From NCBI GenBank assembly GCA_965153455.1, contig OZ234503.1, forward strand, positions 11,723,118-11,787,117: DNA of 64,000 nucleotides. Reading direction: 5' to 3'. The position numbers were made by a program, and so were the translations under genes. The notes beneath the pieces are model-generated. The model made no database searches and was not told the origin of the DNA. It saw nothing but the letters and a program-made list of their open reading frames with translations. Positions 12,725 to 25,429 of this stretch are shown one piece after another. This DNA comes from Sphagnum compactum. Taxonomy: Eukaryota; Bryophyta; Sphagnopsida; Sphagnales. How positions within the stretch are numbered: position 1 is the first letter of the stretch; each line of letters opens with the position of its first letter.

Positions 12725-13950
12725 ACATATTTGGAATGTAATTGTCACCTGCACAATGATTGGCATACATAATTTCTATCATTGATGATTATTCCACTTG
12801 CTTTAAATAGTGTGGTTTGCTAGAATAAACATTTCATTACATTATGCAATATGTTCAATTCAATAAATGTAGGTAAATGATGTGCATCCTAATCAATGTT
12901 TTTTTTCAATTTCTTGATTGAACTAGGGTGGCAAGCATCCCTAGGTAAAATTTTATTTAACTAGCAACATTATTTCAAAAAATTCTTAAAATTGTAACCA
13001 ATAGGCATAAATGTAATGACACCTTCCTAATTTTTTAAATAAATCACTTAGTCAAAGGATTTCCAAAAATAATAATTTGCAACAAAATAATCATATGTAA
13101 AAAAAAGTGTCATGTTTTGTTGATTTTTTGCCAAAAAAATTGATCGATCATAATTTTGTATCATGTGCTACCACTAAAATCTCTCTTCCTATTCCCCTAT
13201 CAAGCATTTTAAAGTCTATAAAATTGATTTGGTCTAAACATAAATTGGTAAATGATAAATTACAAAGAGCAAATTGTTGAATAATTTAAAACACACATTA
13301 ATCTAGTTAGTTCTCATGTTGATATTTCATTTCAACGTGGTTTGAATGACAAACTTGATCATCGCCAAAAATATTGGTGCACAACTCCATCATGTGCATA
13401 ATTACATGCATGTGCACAAACCTTATCCAACATTATTGTTGTTTTAATCCATTCGTTTGAATGAATGGCAAACATTATTATTGTAGTACTATACGTATGT
13501 TAAATTCATGACTTTTAATTGTTCCAAAATTACTTGGAATAGCTAGATGATGCGAGTCCCACTTTTGTTCAAATTAAACTCTCTCGTATAACCCCATGTG
13601 AAACTTAGGAAAATCATGTTCATGTTTTAATTACTCACTACTTGAGCTTTGAAACAAATTCCATTCATCACAACCTTCATACCTTTGAATAAGAACACAC
13701 ACTTAATTTTGATGTTGCAAAACATATTGAATTCAAAATGACAAATGTTTGTGTGTGAAGCACATACCTACAAGTTTTGGGAAATTGCAAAAGAGGTGAA
13801 ACTTGAATAACCTTGATAGTTTTTGTTGTCCTTTTGGGTTGGTTGCTAGCCCAATGAAATGCATGTGATCACAGTGACAATTAAGGAAAGCACCAAGTTA
13901 ACCCACCTTAATAGAAAATAAGAGTAGATGAGCATTTCTGCAAATTTGAA
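12725..13950. other. Putative promoter side of the TPR kinase (A)
   Basis: This AT-rich sequence, about 1.2 kb, lies upstream of the - strand kinase gene and is nearly unchanged in block C (57,823-59,027). No coding frame or defined promoter motif could be supported. Confidence 0.45.
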
Positions 13951-14640
13951 TCATTATACAAAATCATTACTCTAAGTCGAATATTCATGACACTATTAAT
14001 GCTTTCAAAGACATGGAACCTAAGTTTTGGTGTTTGAGACATACTAGGTTTCACATAAAAGACATGATGATATGTGAGATGAATTGCATGTGGCAATCAG
14101 ATGATGAATACTCTTGTTGTTGCATTGAGCCACGAAACCCTATACATGTATGCGAGGAGATTGACGGCAAGAGAAGCTCTGCAACAAGCCCAACAAGGGA
14201 ACTGACCTTGATAAAAATTTGTAGCAAGCTCTTGGATGCAAATCTGAGCCAAGGTAGAATTAGTCCATTGGATTCCTTGCATTTATGCCAGACTGATGAA
14301 CAACTTGGACGGTGGTCATGATTAAAGGTTGAGAGAAAGGAAACAAGCGGTACTTCTAGGATAGTGCATAGCATGTGCCATAATTGTCGTGGGTTACAGT
14401 TTTCCGTGCACCCGCTCAGAACTTTACTAGGGAAAATATTAATGCAGCTGGATGCTTTGCATGTTGTGCTTTTACACCGCTCAAAATTGGAAGTCTTTAG
14501 TAAAGTAATGCAATCCCCGTGTGAGTACGGCGGCCACAGGAAACCAGCACCCACCAGTGCACCATCCACTGGATGCCGGTTATGACTCAGTTGTGGATGA
14601 TCCTCAACTGAGTTACTACCTGGTCTCATCTTGGTAACCC
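13951..14640. other. Unrecognised open frames on both strands (A)
   Basis: Open frames exist on + (14,013-14,321 and 14,364-14,585) and on - (14,051-14,629, 192 codons). The matching part of block C has its longest frame on + (59,028-59,606). Frames are not kept between copies: the + frame has a stop (TGA after GRWS) in A but not in C, and the - frame is long only in A. I recognise no family. The region has a more balanced base composition than its flanks and could be an old captured exon, but no gene can be supported. Confidence 0.3.
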
Positions 14641-17600
14641 ATTGAATAAGAAGTAGGTTTAACCTACAAACATGTAGGTTAAAAAGTAGCGGACTACTAT
14701 GTAAGTAGATAGATGATACATATTAGGTAGGGACTGTTTTTACTACCTACCTAGTTGGTAGGTAGTTAATAAAGCAAGTGAGCCAACCGCCGTGGTTAGC
14801 TAGGGAACTGGAATCCAACAGAAAACTGTTTCCTCATCACATATCATCCATTCTTGATGGTACCCTTGTGGGGGCTGGTTCACAGTGGCCACGTACTAGA
14901 CCTGCAACTTCCTGTGACCACTGATTTTTTGGGCTTTCAGATAGTGGAGGGAAGTGGTCATTGATGGACTGCGCCGACCATGTGTCAGCAAAGAAAGGTG
15001 AGGCCAGTTAGCAGTCCTTAGTCAGAACCAGGGTTTTTTTTTCCAAATTCCTCAGGTAGGTGCCTGGCGAGGATCCCCAGCTTTAATTCGCATTAAGTGG
15101 CGACTGCCCTAGGCGGACAGTATAGTTTTTTCTGAATCCTGCATAAATCTTGGCGAGCTACACGAACTCACTGCTAAATCTGGCGAGTTATATATATATA
15201 TATTTTAAGAAATATGGCGATATTTTTGAAAAATTTCAAAAAAAATCCTTTGTGGAGATCGCACTGGGCTTTTTATTTTGGTCAGTCAGTTGGCGAAATT
15301 ACGGCCCAAAAAAAAAACTGGTCAGAACTCTCCTCTTATATAGATTATTATATCAACTCTTTGCTTTGTGTAACTTTTTCTCCCTTCATTACCTGCTGGG
15401 AAACATGGTTCATAATTTCATTTCCCATAAAGTCATGCCACATGCCGGCTATGGGTGTGGAAATTCAAGGTTAAAAAAAACTTTTGCACTTGAAAAGCAA
15501 AAGGACAATGTATTAAGATTAAAACTCTCTAAAAGCTTAAGTGTTTACTCATTAACTTGTCTTATAGTAGTTGTAAATATGTTGTAATTAAGATGCATTA
15601 ACTAATTTCTTAATCCCATATTGGTTATCCTATCTTTCAAGTTTGTAAATATATAAGGGTGGATGCACACTATGTAGTCCTTTTTTAGGTGTCACACTTG
15701 TAATTTTTCTTGCATCTCTTTGAAACTTAAATAAAAAACATTAATATTTTCATTGAAATATCAAAGAAAGGACTCACATATGTAATGCCAATAGAGTTGG
15801 CATTTAAGAAATGCAAAAGAACACATCAAAATCCTAAAAATCTAATGAATAATGGACTTTTGAATCGTTGTGACAAATTTTGTAAAGCCTTACAAAATTC
15901 AAGATATTGGATGAATTATGTTTTAAAAACTAAAGATCCATTGAATGAATGGAATGTGATTTTAATTTATTATGTTATGGACTTTTCAAAATCCAAAAAA
16001 TTGTAATTATTTAAAAAGGCTCTTTGAGCATTTAAAAATAATTATTAAAAGAAATTTTCTTTTATAACATTTTTTGTATGTCTTATAGCATCATGATTTG
16101 AAATTATAAATGGAAAAAAATGTTACTTTCAATATAATCTAAATAATCATATTTTAAACTAGTTTTCAACCACACTAAAAAAATAATTTAAAAAAGGAAC
16201 TCTAATCTGCTGAAATTTAACCACCTTAATGTGCTTTCACATCCCATAACTAAGTGCACTAGGAACATTTAAAAACAAGTGACATTTGAAATAAACCAAT
16301 AGAAAATGCATTACACCAAAATGCGTCCTAATTCACTTTGGGTTTCACTCAATTTTGAATGAATTTGAACATTTTTACCATGGTGAAATTGGTTAACCCC
16401 CTAGTGAACAGGGACCACTTGCTATGAACAGTGAATTGATTCATTAGTGTTTAGTGAAACAAAGTTACTCAAATGAAACCGTGTTGGTGGTAGGCCCCAA
16501 ACTTGAGCGTGTGTAGGTTTTAGACTTGAAAATTTTCCTATTAGAGCTGAACTTTTCAGCCTTTACAGAATGAATGTATTTGGTCATTGTTCGATAATTC
16601 ACAGCCTCTGTCAGGAGATATAATCGAGGTTGTTAGAGCTGGAAGTAGTGAATTTTTGGTGGCCGAAATTCGCCATTTTTGCTATTAAAACAAAAGCCCC
16701 AAGCAACATGATCAAGTGAACATTTTGGAGAATTTCTTGAAAAAATCCTCACATTTAGAGGAAGAAGCGAGTTATGAAATCACCAATATTTTTTGGGAGG
16801 ATTTGGGCAGATTTCTAACTTTTTTCTTTTGAGATCTCCATATTTAGTTAATAGGTTTTAGTGGTTCGCCAACATGTAATAAGATTCCTAGAACTTTAAT
16901 TGTCTTGTAGTCAGATCTGGCTAAATCCTCTTGTGGCTGATGGCCACTTTTGTTGCAACATGAGAAAATTGAAAAAAGAAACACTGGCTGGAACCTCTAA
17001 ATTGTGTGTTAGCAAAGAAAACTTATTGGCCATTTGAAGTTTTCCCCAAAGTTGGGAATAGATTAGAGAAAACCCTAAATTCACGGGGAGTTTCATAAGG
17101 CGTCTCACACCCTATTAGAATTTTCGCCCTGAGTTCCAGTCGTCCGTAAGGTCACCCTGACTAACTGTGGGCGGTTTTTGAAAAAGAGGGTGTGAGAAGG
17201 GGTTGCCACGTGGGTGTGCCTTTGACTGGCTTAAAATAGGTGGACAGTCCAAGAAGTTGCCAATTTCAACATTTGGATTGGGAAGGGGGAAGGGGAGGTT
17301 GTTGCGCAAGGTTTTTTTGGGGGATTTTGAGGGGATTTGGGTTTAGGGTTTTTCATTTCCTGAAGGATGGGCGGGCTAGGGGTTTAGGGAATCATGATTT
17401 TTCATTTTCTTTTGGTGCGAGGGTTTGTTTTTCTTTCAGAGTGGGTGGGTTCAAGTCTTTAAATATTCATTTTTGAATGTTGGAGGTGTAGGGGACATCT
17501 GGACTTATCTGAAGCTTTTTTAAAAAAATAATTGGGTGTGGGTTAGAGTTTAGGGTTTACGGGGTTAGGGAAACTTTTCATTTAATTCCTTCGATGTTAA

Positions 17601-17874
17601 ATAAGTGGGAGGGATCCTGTTTTTGCCTTTTTATTTTCAATCTCATTTCACTTGAAAGTTTTAACTCTTCCATTTCATTTGGGAGTGTCAAGTGATTTGA
17701 ATGGTTTTTCAGGGTTTGGGGGATCCGATTTCAATTTTCTTTTTTAGGGTTCATTTCACTTGCTATCTATGGGGTTTATTTTAACACATTTTGATTCGAG
17801 CTCCTTCAATAGCGAGGAGGAGTTGCTTGAAGAAATTGTGATAAATGATCAAATTACAATGCAAGTGACAATGC
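14641..17874. other. Non-coding tail of block A
   Basis: No gene is recognised. The part 14,641-15,448 and the part 16,485-17,874 match block C. The middle (15,449-16,484) is missing from C. A short perfect inverted repeat (ACTACCTACC and its complement) lies near 14,740-14,766. G-rich sequence with telobox-like GGGTTTAGGGTTT lies near 17,336-17,560 and resembles a plant promoter or 5' UTR. Just past it, near 17,770, a short + frame begins that continues a little further in block C (61,844-62,056). Confidence 0.45.
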
Positions 17875-20800
17875 ACTCTACCCATGGACTTGTTGCACCC
17901 CAATTCAGGGTTTGGTGACACAGCTGGAGTGTCTGAGCTCTGTATCATCTCAACCTTAAAATGAAAAAAAAGAAATGGAGGTTATCAGTCAATACACACA
18001 GAAGTGCTTACACCAAAAAAGCAAACCCACGTGAAGAATCATGCAAGTGACTCGTCAACTTGTCCGAAGACTGAAGGAAGGGATCCATAAATCAGACATT
18101 GCAACAGCCTATCCTGAAAAAGAGAGAAGCAGATACAAAATTAATCCAAAACAAGGACAAAAAAGAGATCTTTGTGCCTTCAAAAGTTGATCACCATTTG
18201 ATGGCACTTGCAACGCTGTGTTGTCAATCTCAAGTTCTCTTGTCTGCAGGATCACTGTCTCCAGAACATAAGTACCGTTAAAGCCACATAATTTTTTTAA
18301 AACTCCAGCATGCCTCCCAAGAAGTCCACAAATGCAAGCCTAATGCAAACTAAGTCCCAAAATAGGTTCCGTAAATCAATGGGTAGGATTGTTGCTGGCT
18401 GAGAAAATGCGGGTTGAACGACAAGTCATTCATTGGGAACTTGTGGCTCAAACAGTTCATAAAAACTAATAGAAAAGTGAAGTACAAGTCGAAGAATTTC
18501 AGAAAGCCACAACTGTGCGAACTTAATTTCACAAAGCAAATAAGACAACAAGAAAACCTACTTGCTGATGGAGGTACCAAATGTCAGCTGAAGTCAAGTA
18601 AGCAAAATAGGGTTCAACTTCCTTCCAGAAACCAACAGAGCAAGCCTCTGCTGCAACACCCAATTTTACAAAAACCCAACATATGATTGGTCAAAATTAC
18701 TGTATAGGGAATTGAAAACAGATGCCCTCTTTGCATCCACCAAGCGGAGAACAGTCCAAAAGAATGTTAATTAAAAAAATCTGCAGCACGCAAATAACTG
18801 AAGTAGACATTGACCAGGTAGCAGAAAAAAATTGAAATTTTGATCAAGTAGCACATTATTGTTACTCCTGCCAAGTCTGAAAAATTCCTGCAAGAAAGTG
18901 GTGATAAAGTTCTCACCACTGAAATCCACGGCAGTTTGAATTGCACGTACAAGTTCTTCTCGGTCATCATCAAATTCCCCTGGAGAAATTCAGAAATTGA
19001 GAACAGCTTATCATTCTACCTCCACGTCTCTGTTCAATGATCAAGTTATCATATTCCCCTTTCAAAAAGGAAGAACCAGTCATGCATAAGCAGATTTATA
19101 ACAAAATCATGTACATTTTGCTCATACAACAAGCAAGAAGATGAGAGAGCAAATTGTTCAATGTCCAGTAACAAGAAACCAGAGAAAGGGAACCTGCAGA
19201 CATAAGATCCAAAATGTGACAAGAAAATTCTGAAGGAAAGGGAGCAAGAAACCTGATAGCTCCTGCCACTGCCTTGTTGCAGGCTTACGATCAATGTTCT
19301 CTTTCTTCAGTGGGGGTCGTCCTGGCGGCCTGATGGATATGATTACACCAGAAATAATAACATCAACAACTGCAAGCAAAACTCATGAAAATTTACCATA
19401 GGTGGACAGACATCAATAAGTCATTCTGATATCCTTACCCAATAAGGACCACAGTTGCCAAAAGACACATGTCAGACAAAACTTTCTGTACACAACATTA
19501 AGCCATATACATGCACACAGACCACAGAAGGAAATGACCCATGCAAGTAATGATACCAAATTTGTGTGCTTTTATGATTCACCTATTAGGCTTAGTGTCG
19601 GACATTGCTGTGATGCTTCTGAGCTGCTTTGCATTCGCTGGTACTACATCACACGTCTCAGTTGGAGGTGCAATTGCAGGAGTTGTTGTCACCCGGGCAG
19701 TAACTGACCCCCTCCCAGTTCGTCCCTGCCGCCGGACTCCATCCCCTTGAACTCCTTCCTTCAACACAGCATGACTTTTGTTTGTAGATGACAAAACACA
19801 GCCCCATTTCTGACTTGAGGTTACCATTTTGGTCTCCCCCGACTCTGGCACCGCCTTCTTGTCTTTCTCTTTCGCTTTCTCAACATTCTTGTCAGAGTCA
19901 TCCCTCTCCAAGGGTCCAACAGAGATGGATCCCTCAACATCAGCTTTCGTTTGCAAAAGAGACTGGCTGCTGGAAACATTGATCCGGTGAGCCAAACTTG
20001 AAGCACCAATTGCAATTGGAGTAGTTGCCCTTGGACCAGTCAGGGCTGAACTGCTCCCGTTACCCTCAAGCATCCCCATTGCATTTTCATCTGCTCCATT
20101 CACTTCATCTTGAGATGGAATCAAAATCCCAACTGGTGGATTTAAATTAGGCCTCTGAGCCACTCGTGCCTTCTGGGGCCTTTGAATTCCCCATTGGGCC
20201 ACTGGTGGTGACGATGACCGGGATGGAGCTGGTCTCTTGCGATGACTAGGTCCTGAAGAGAGCTCCACTTTTGTTGTCGTAGTCACAATTGAAGTGCGGT
20301 CCTGGACTTCAGGCAAAGGTGAAGTTCGGCTTAAAAACCCAGATGGGTTGCTGCCAGAAACAGAGCTTGAACGAGGTGCTCGAGCTGATTTTGCTTTCGT
20401 AACAATAGGCAAGCTTGCTGGAGGAGCTTCCTCTTGAGAGCTTGCCCTGTACATCATAAGTTAAACTGGTGTCAACATACTACCAAAATCTGCATGTCAG
20501 ACAAAAAAATTGAGCAAGAGACATACCTGACTTCATTCTTCAGAGTGTTGCGCTCCCTCTCTGGGAATATTGAACGGTCTCCCCTTTTCCCTCCAGAAGT
20601 AACACCATCTGAGTCCCCTTTACTCAAACCTTGCATACTGTTTCCTTGAGCTGATACTTCTGCTTTGTATATAGATGTGACACCATGCACAGGCCCTGAT
20701 CTGCACACACCAAGTCCCTAAGTTAGAAAGCAGATTCTGGTACCAGTGTCTCATTTATCTGTTGTTCCACCATAAGGATCACCAACCCTAAGACTTTGAA

Positions 20801-22204
20801 GTTGATCTCTTTCTGGGATTACAGAGTGCCAATGAAATTGGTCAATTCTGCTGAGTTTTTCAAGTTCCGATCACTCACTTTCATCACATGGGCCAAGAGC
20901 CCTACCTGTAGCCATGCCCCTCACTAGGTCGTGAGCGGCTGATGTCAAGTCTCAACCGTTGATGCTGTGCAGTCCACTTATGGTCATGCTCTCCATCAGA
21001 TGTCCCATTGGCCACAGCCACCACCAGGGAAACCTCAGACTTAACACTAGAGCGCCGCCCTTTTAGTTTTACCTTCTCACCCCCTTGGTTGGTTCCCAGT
21101 GGCATACTCTCCTTGTCTTCCACTTGCAAGGCCAGAGAACTGCTTGGCCTGGGCACATCCTGCTCCCTTTCTTGTATTATGCTGGATGACCGCTGGACAC
21201 TCAAATGGCTGGGACGACCCTCAAGCCGCAATCTTTCCCAACAGCAGTTAGTATGTTAGAATATATGCTTGCAAGAACCTGCACAATATCATAAATCAAT
21301 AATGAAAGTCTTAAACCTGAAACTTTAGGGTTTACAGAGGGTTTACATATACACACCTGTACATCAGCTATAGATGTGCGAACTCGCTTGTTTGGATTAG
21401 TTCCATTCTTGTTCTTGTCTCCTGCTCGTGAAGCTCCACTGATGATGTCCAGAGTGCTGACATGATTGGGTACAGCGCTTGAGCTCACTTTCCCATGTGT
21501 GGTTGTTGTCATGTGGCCACTGCTGGCAACTGCTAAACTTGCCTGCTCTTGTGTGCTAGACTCAGGTCTAGACCGCTTCCTGGTCTGCAACATGTTCTGG
21601 ATCTTGTTGAGCTTTGCCATTGCCTCAGACAGGTGTTTTATTCGTAATCTGCCATTTAACAACACAAGAAAATTTGCATCAACCCAAGGGGGATGCACTG
21701 AAGACCTACCAAAGAACTTCCCTAAATCCATCCTGTGATCCATCAAGTGCTCCTGAAGAGTGCCTTAATCTTACAGTTGCAGCTAATGGTCTGGAAAGCT
21801 ATTGATCACCTGGCTTGTTTCTCATTCTCAACAAGGCATTGCCGGACACGTTTCAGTTCTTCAACCCCACAAGCTGTGAGGGGTCTAGACTGGGGATCAT
21901 CGATCGGAGGCCCAGCAGCTGCATTGGTGACACGATGTAAATCCAACTGGTAAGGCTTAAGGTCTATTACAGAGACCAAATCTAACAACACCGCTGTCGT
22001 CGTGGGTTGAAGCTCCCCATTCTGAGATGCTGCAGATGGCTTACCCCCTCCTAACAACATGACCTTGCCTTCATTAGGGCCATCTCGGACATTAATAGAT
22101 TTCTCTAGGCTAGAGCTGAAGCTCCGGTGTCCTGACAATACCGTAAAAGAAACTCCATCAATACTGCTCAACGTTGTTGCCTCCAGCCTATGTGTCGCAG
22201 CCAT
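17875..22204 (-). CDS. At4g29790/At2g19390-family protein, 3' end lost
   Basis: Eight coding exons follow plant splice rules and the family's order: 21,810-22,204 (ATG at 22,202-22,204; VEELKRVRQ), 21,355-21,648 (NKRVRTSIAD), about 20,906-21,228 (RLEGR), 20,527-20,700, 19,583-20,446 (RKRPAPSRSSSPPVAQW, RPQKARV), 19,253-19,329, 18,917-18,979 (FDDDREELV) and 18,562-18,650 (FWKEVEPYFAYL). A ninth exon from 18,113 is likely, but its frame meets TGA at 18,039-18,041. A possible tenth starts at 17,954 and runs into the edge of block A. The family is plant-specific, Ser/Arg-rich and of unknown function, probably nuclear. Members I remember are far longer at the C-terminus, and that part is absent here. 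The gene therefore looks truncated by the rearrangement that placed block A next to it. Product function is unknown. Confidence 0.75.
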
Positions 22205-23885
22205 GGTGCTGTTGTCTTCCCACCACCCTAGGCACCACAAATGGTGCCACACAGTTATCCTACCTCATTACTTCATAGATTGCAAGTCTTGGATCTCTGG
22301 AAAGATTTCTTTTATGGCTACAGCAATCTTGCTGTATCTGATCAGCACCCACCAATCAGCACCAAATATCAAGGAAACATAAGTCCCTCTTGCATTGTGC
22401 ACAAAACCCTGCTCATTGAGCACTTGTCATTCATGAACCTCTGTAATGGAATTATCCTTTTTGCTTATCAAGCACTTCCGGCAGTCATGATGAACATCAC
22501 CACTTCCCCCAACTGCAACAGGTACCTAGACATTGAAAAAAATACCAGTTAGCAACCACATAACCACATCATAGCAGTCACATAGTTATTCAAGCACATC
22601 TTGTTATCCTCCACTGGCTCTTCAACCAATGTCTCTGATATCCCATAAGCCCCGGCTTCAAGAAAACCCTCAAGCTCTTGCTTTCTCAAAAATGATCAGG
22701 GCCCCAACACAATCAATAGTTTAGGAGCATGCTAGACTTAGATTTTCACAGGATCTGGCATGTATCTCATACAGCTTCAAGATCTCAAGGACCAAGAAAG
22801 AAACACCCTAGATTCTTTTGTTCCTTGCTTCTTCACATGTATTGAACTATTTTCAGAACTTCTGACCAGTGCTTCAAACTGGACACCATGCCATGCATCA
22901 TCATCTGAACTGATTTGCTGAAAATTTCAAATCCAGCTTAATTAAGAGTTGCATTCCATGTAGTAAGTTCTACACAAAAGAATATTGATTGAAGCTGCAC
23001 CCATGAGATCCATGTCCCTTTGCAAGCTCAGGGGATTCTAGTTTCTTGTCCCCTGTAAAAAAAAACAATGGCATTCTGCCTGCATTTGAGCTTTTCTCAT
23101 ATCCACAACAACCCAACAAACAGTTTGCAGATTTACTGCAAGTGTGCAAATTGGAGAACAAGATTTGAGTGTAGGAACATCTGGATGTCATCAACAACAT
23201 ACACCCACTTGGTGGCCTTCAAATTAGGGTTTAGGTTTAGGGGAAACTGCCCAATTTGCTCATAGTATCCAAATTGGGATTCAGGCAGGCATGGCAAGAG
23301 CACTAAAACAACAACAACAACAGCAGCAGCAGCAGCAGCAAGGCTGGAAAGAGGAAACTTCGATCAACACATACACACACACATGCACGCACGCACTCTT
23401 TCTCAACCTCTCTCCATCTCCAACTCCCACAAAAACCCCTTCAAATGAACATGTGCATCTCCCGAAAGGAAATGCAATCAGGAGCTGGAAATAAGTGTGG
23501 CTCAGGGTTATGACCGAATCCAAAAAAAATCAACTGGAAACAAAAAAGCGCAAGCACGACTCCCGGGAGGAGAAGAATTTTTTTTACTTACACAAAAAAG
23601 AAGAAGAAGTGTGATGCTCATCATCGCGCTCCACAGCTACTGACTGTTTGAGAGCGAATTCTTCCTCCCCTGAGCTCCAAATTGGAAGCCGTAAAACAAC
23701 ACCAGGGATCGCCGATCGAAGTTCTGCACAATACCCATCACTGAAGATGCAAGAAAGCATCCGGAAGAGAACAATCGAGAGTCAAAAGCAAGCGCTAGGG
23801 TTGTTACGAGCTCGGAATCCATGCGCTTTCCTTCTCACACAACACACAACACACTCACACACTCACACACAAACGCTAATCAACC
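22205..23885 (-). promoter_or_regulatory. 5' UTR / leader-intron region of the 17.9-22.2 kb gene
   Basis: The sequence upstream of the ATG at 22,204 has no long frame in phase with the gene. Its far end (23,600-23,880, read on -) is GC-richer, with a (GT)n-like tract and pyrimidine-rich stretches typical of a plant 5' leader. The distance suggests one or more leader introns. Borders cannot be fixed without transcript data. Confidence 0.4.
23308..23342. repeat. (CAA)n(CAG)n microsatellite
   Basis: A trinucleotide run of about five CAA units is followed by seven CAG units on +. It reads CTG/TTG on the - strand of the island gene, ending in TTTTAG, so it may form the pyrimidine side of a leader-intron acceptor. 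A short polyglutamine frame on + is incidental. Confidence 0.85.
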
Positions 23886-24042
23886 CCATTCGCTAATCAT
23901 TTGTGATTAGTCGCCTAATTAGGACCTTACTCAGGGCCTTAATATTCTCTCTCTTGCCAAAGAGAGATTTGTGTTAAGCAAATAATACTGTAGTAAAATA
24001 TTAATTTTTTACCACTATATTCTTATTATGTACCTCATTAAT

Positions 24043-24234
24043 TACCTTGGCACCTTCCACACATGTTTGTTGAATAATTCACTAATTAATTTTGAATTTT
24101 TAAAAACTTCCACAAATGGAATATTCTTGAAGATTCAATTATTTCCCTTCACCCACAAAAAATTAATTATTTCGAAAAAAAAAATTCTGAAAATTTCAAA
24201 TATTTCTGAAAATAATGTCGAAGCTGCCAAGGTA
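24043..24234. mobile_element. MITE-like element 1 (TACCTTGGC ends)
   Basis: The 192-bp element has imperfect terminal inverted repeats: the left end starts TACCTTGGCACCTTC and the right end, read in reverse, starts TACCTTGGCAGCTTC. It contains no coding frame. The outermost TA could be the target duplication, as in mariner-type MITEs, but I cannot show the empty site. Confidence 0.5.
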
Positions 24235-24646
24235 GTAGGGTCCTTAGAGAAGAGGGTTGCCTAGGGCCAGAATTGGTTCCTAACCAGTCTGTAGGTGAGC
24301 CACCCCTAGTGCACCTAGGGTGCTTGCCCTAATGGGGGCTTTACTTGTGAACCTGTTAGGAGCTAGACTTGACCCTAAGTCGACTCACTCCACTATTACA
24401 AAATGTGAGTGTAATTGAATTCACTACTTTTGCATTGGTCTTTGTCCATTATAATTAGTGAATTCACTTAAAATTTAGTGAAATCATTTTGCGTACAAGG
24501 ACATCTTTTGTTGTAATGTTTTTTAATATTTAAGGTTACAATTTTATGAAAAATCATATATTTTCGAAGATTACTAACATTGGCATGATGATTAATTCTT
24601 GACATTGAAGGTATTTTCAGGCCAAGCTAACTACTACCCTAGTAAG

Positions 24647-24849
24647 TACCTTGGCCAATTCCACACTAATTATATTATTTTCAGAATTGTCGAAATTTTC
24701 AAAAAAAAATTTCTTCCAAATCAAAAAAAATATCGTGAAAGATAATAATCAATATATATTTTTAAATATTTCATTTGTTGATGATAATGAAAATTTCAAA
24801 ATTAATTAATTAATTATTCGACAGACATGTGTTGAAATGGCCCAAGGTA
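24647..24849. mobile_element. MITE-like element 2 (TACCTTGGC ends)
   Basis: The 203-bp element is related to the one at 24,043. The left end starts TACCTTGGCCAATTCCACAC and the right end, read in reverse, starts TACCTTGGGCCATTTC. The two copies share the internal motif with TTTCAGAA but are well diverged. Confidence 0.45.
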
Positions 24850-25429
24850 CTATGGTATTTGCCCCCAACAAAGAAGACAACATTCTTCTGTTGGAACAAT
24901 GCTAGAGCCACCATCAACCAAAAATATACACTTGATGACAGATGACAAAAGCCTGCCATGAAATTTTAGTTCCTACTCCCATGTCTCATGATGTCAGATG
25001 CATTGGTCTGCTTCTGCGGCAGGCAGAGGAAGCTCTGAGCTAATCAATTGCAAAGAGTGAACCAAATTCAGGAATTTCATGACCAGAACGATGATGAAGA
25101 GAAGAAATGGCACACAGTAATGAAGCTGCAGGAGATAGAACAACAACCCAAGACCTGGAAATCAGGGATCCATCAACTGAACCACGCAAGTAATCAGTTG
25201 TTGTAACAGAGAAATTGATACCATCAGTAAAATGCTTTCAGACTTGAGATTGACGTGGCAAGGGTGAGATGATGTGCAGATAATGCTAGACACTCAAATA
25301 TGCATTGACATGAAACAAATTTCTTTTAGATGGTGTGTGCATGTTAGAAAAAAGAATAAATGATTCAGCAGCTGAACAGTCAGACATTGAAGAGAAGATC
25401 AAGAATTTGTAAGGCATGCAAATCAGCCT

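Larger units (their letters stand above)
1..17874. repeat. Segmental duplication block A
   Basis: This stretch aligns by eye with block C over almost its whole length and at high identity. Position 1 matches 40,649 and 42,231, the kinase exons match those at 53-57 kb, and homology stops at 17,874 (61,957 in C). Block A lacks the hAT MITE, CACTA and solo-LTR insertions seen in C. It has lost about 1.3 kb of the TBC relic near 5,190 that B and C keep, and retains 2,536-3,705, which C has lost. The left edge lies outside the window. Confidence 0.9.
23886..25429. other. Intergenic DNA with two small inverted-repeat elements
   Basis: This AT-rich spacer lies between the divergent island gene and the FAX relic. 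It holds the two MITE-like elements listed separately. From about 25,020 onward the composition becomes more coding-like (for example a short stretch reading EKKWHTVMKL near 25,095), so it may contain 5' parts of the broken FAX gene. Confidence 0.45.

Noticed and set aside
14051-14629. 192-codon frame on -
   Set aside because: It is not kept in block C, and no family is recognised.
17336-17560. TTTAGGG-like runs considered as an interstitial telomere
   Set aside because: There are only a few scattered units; they fit better as telobox-type promoter motifs.
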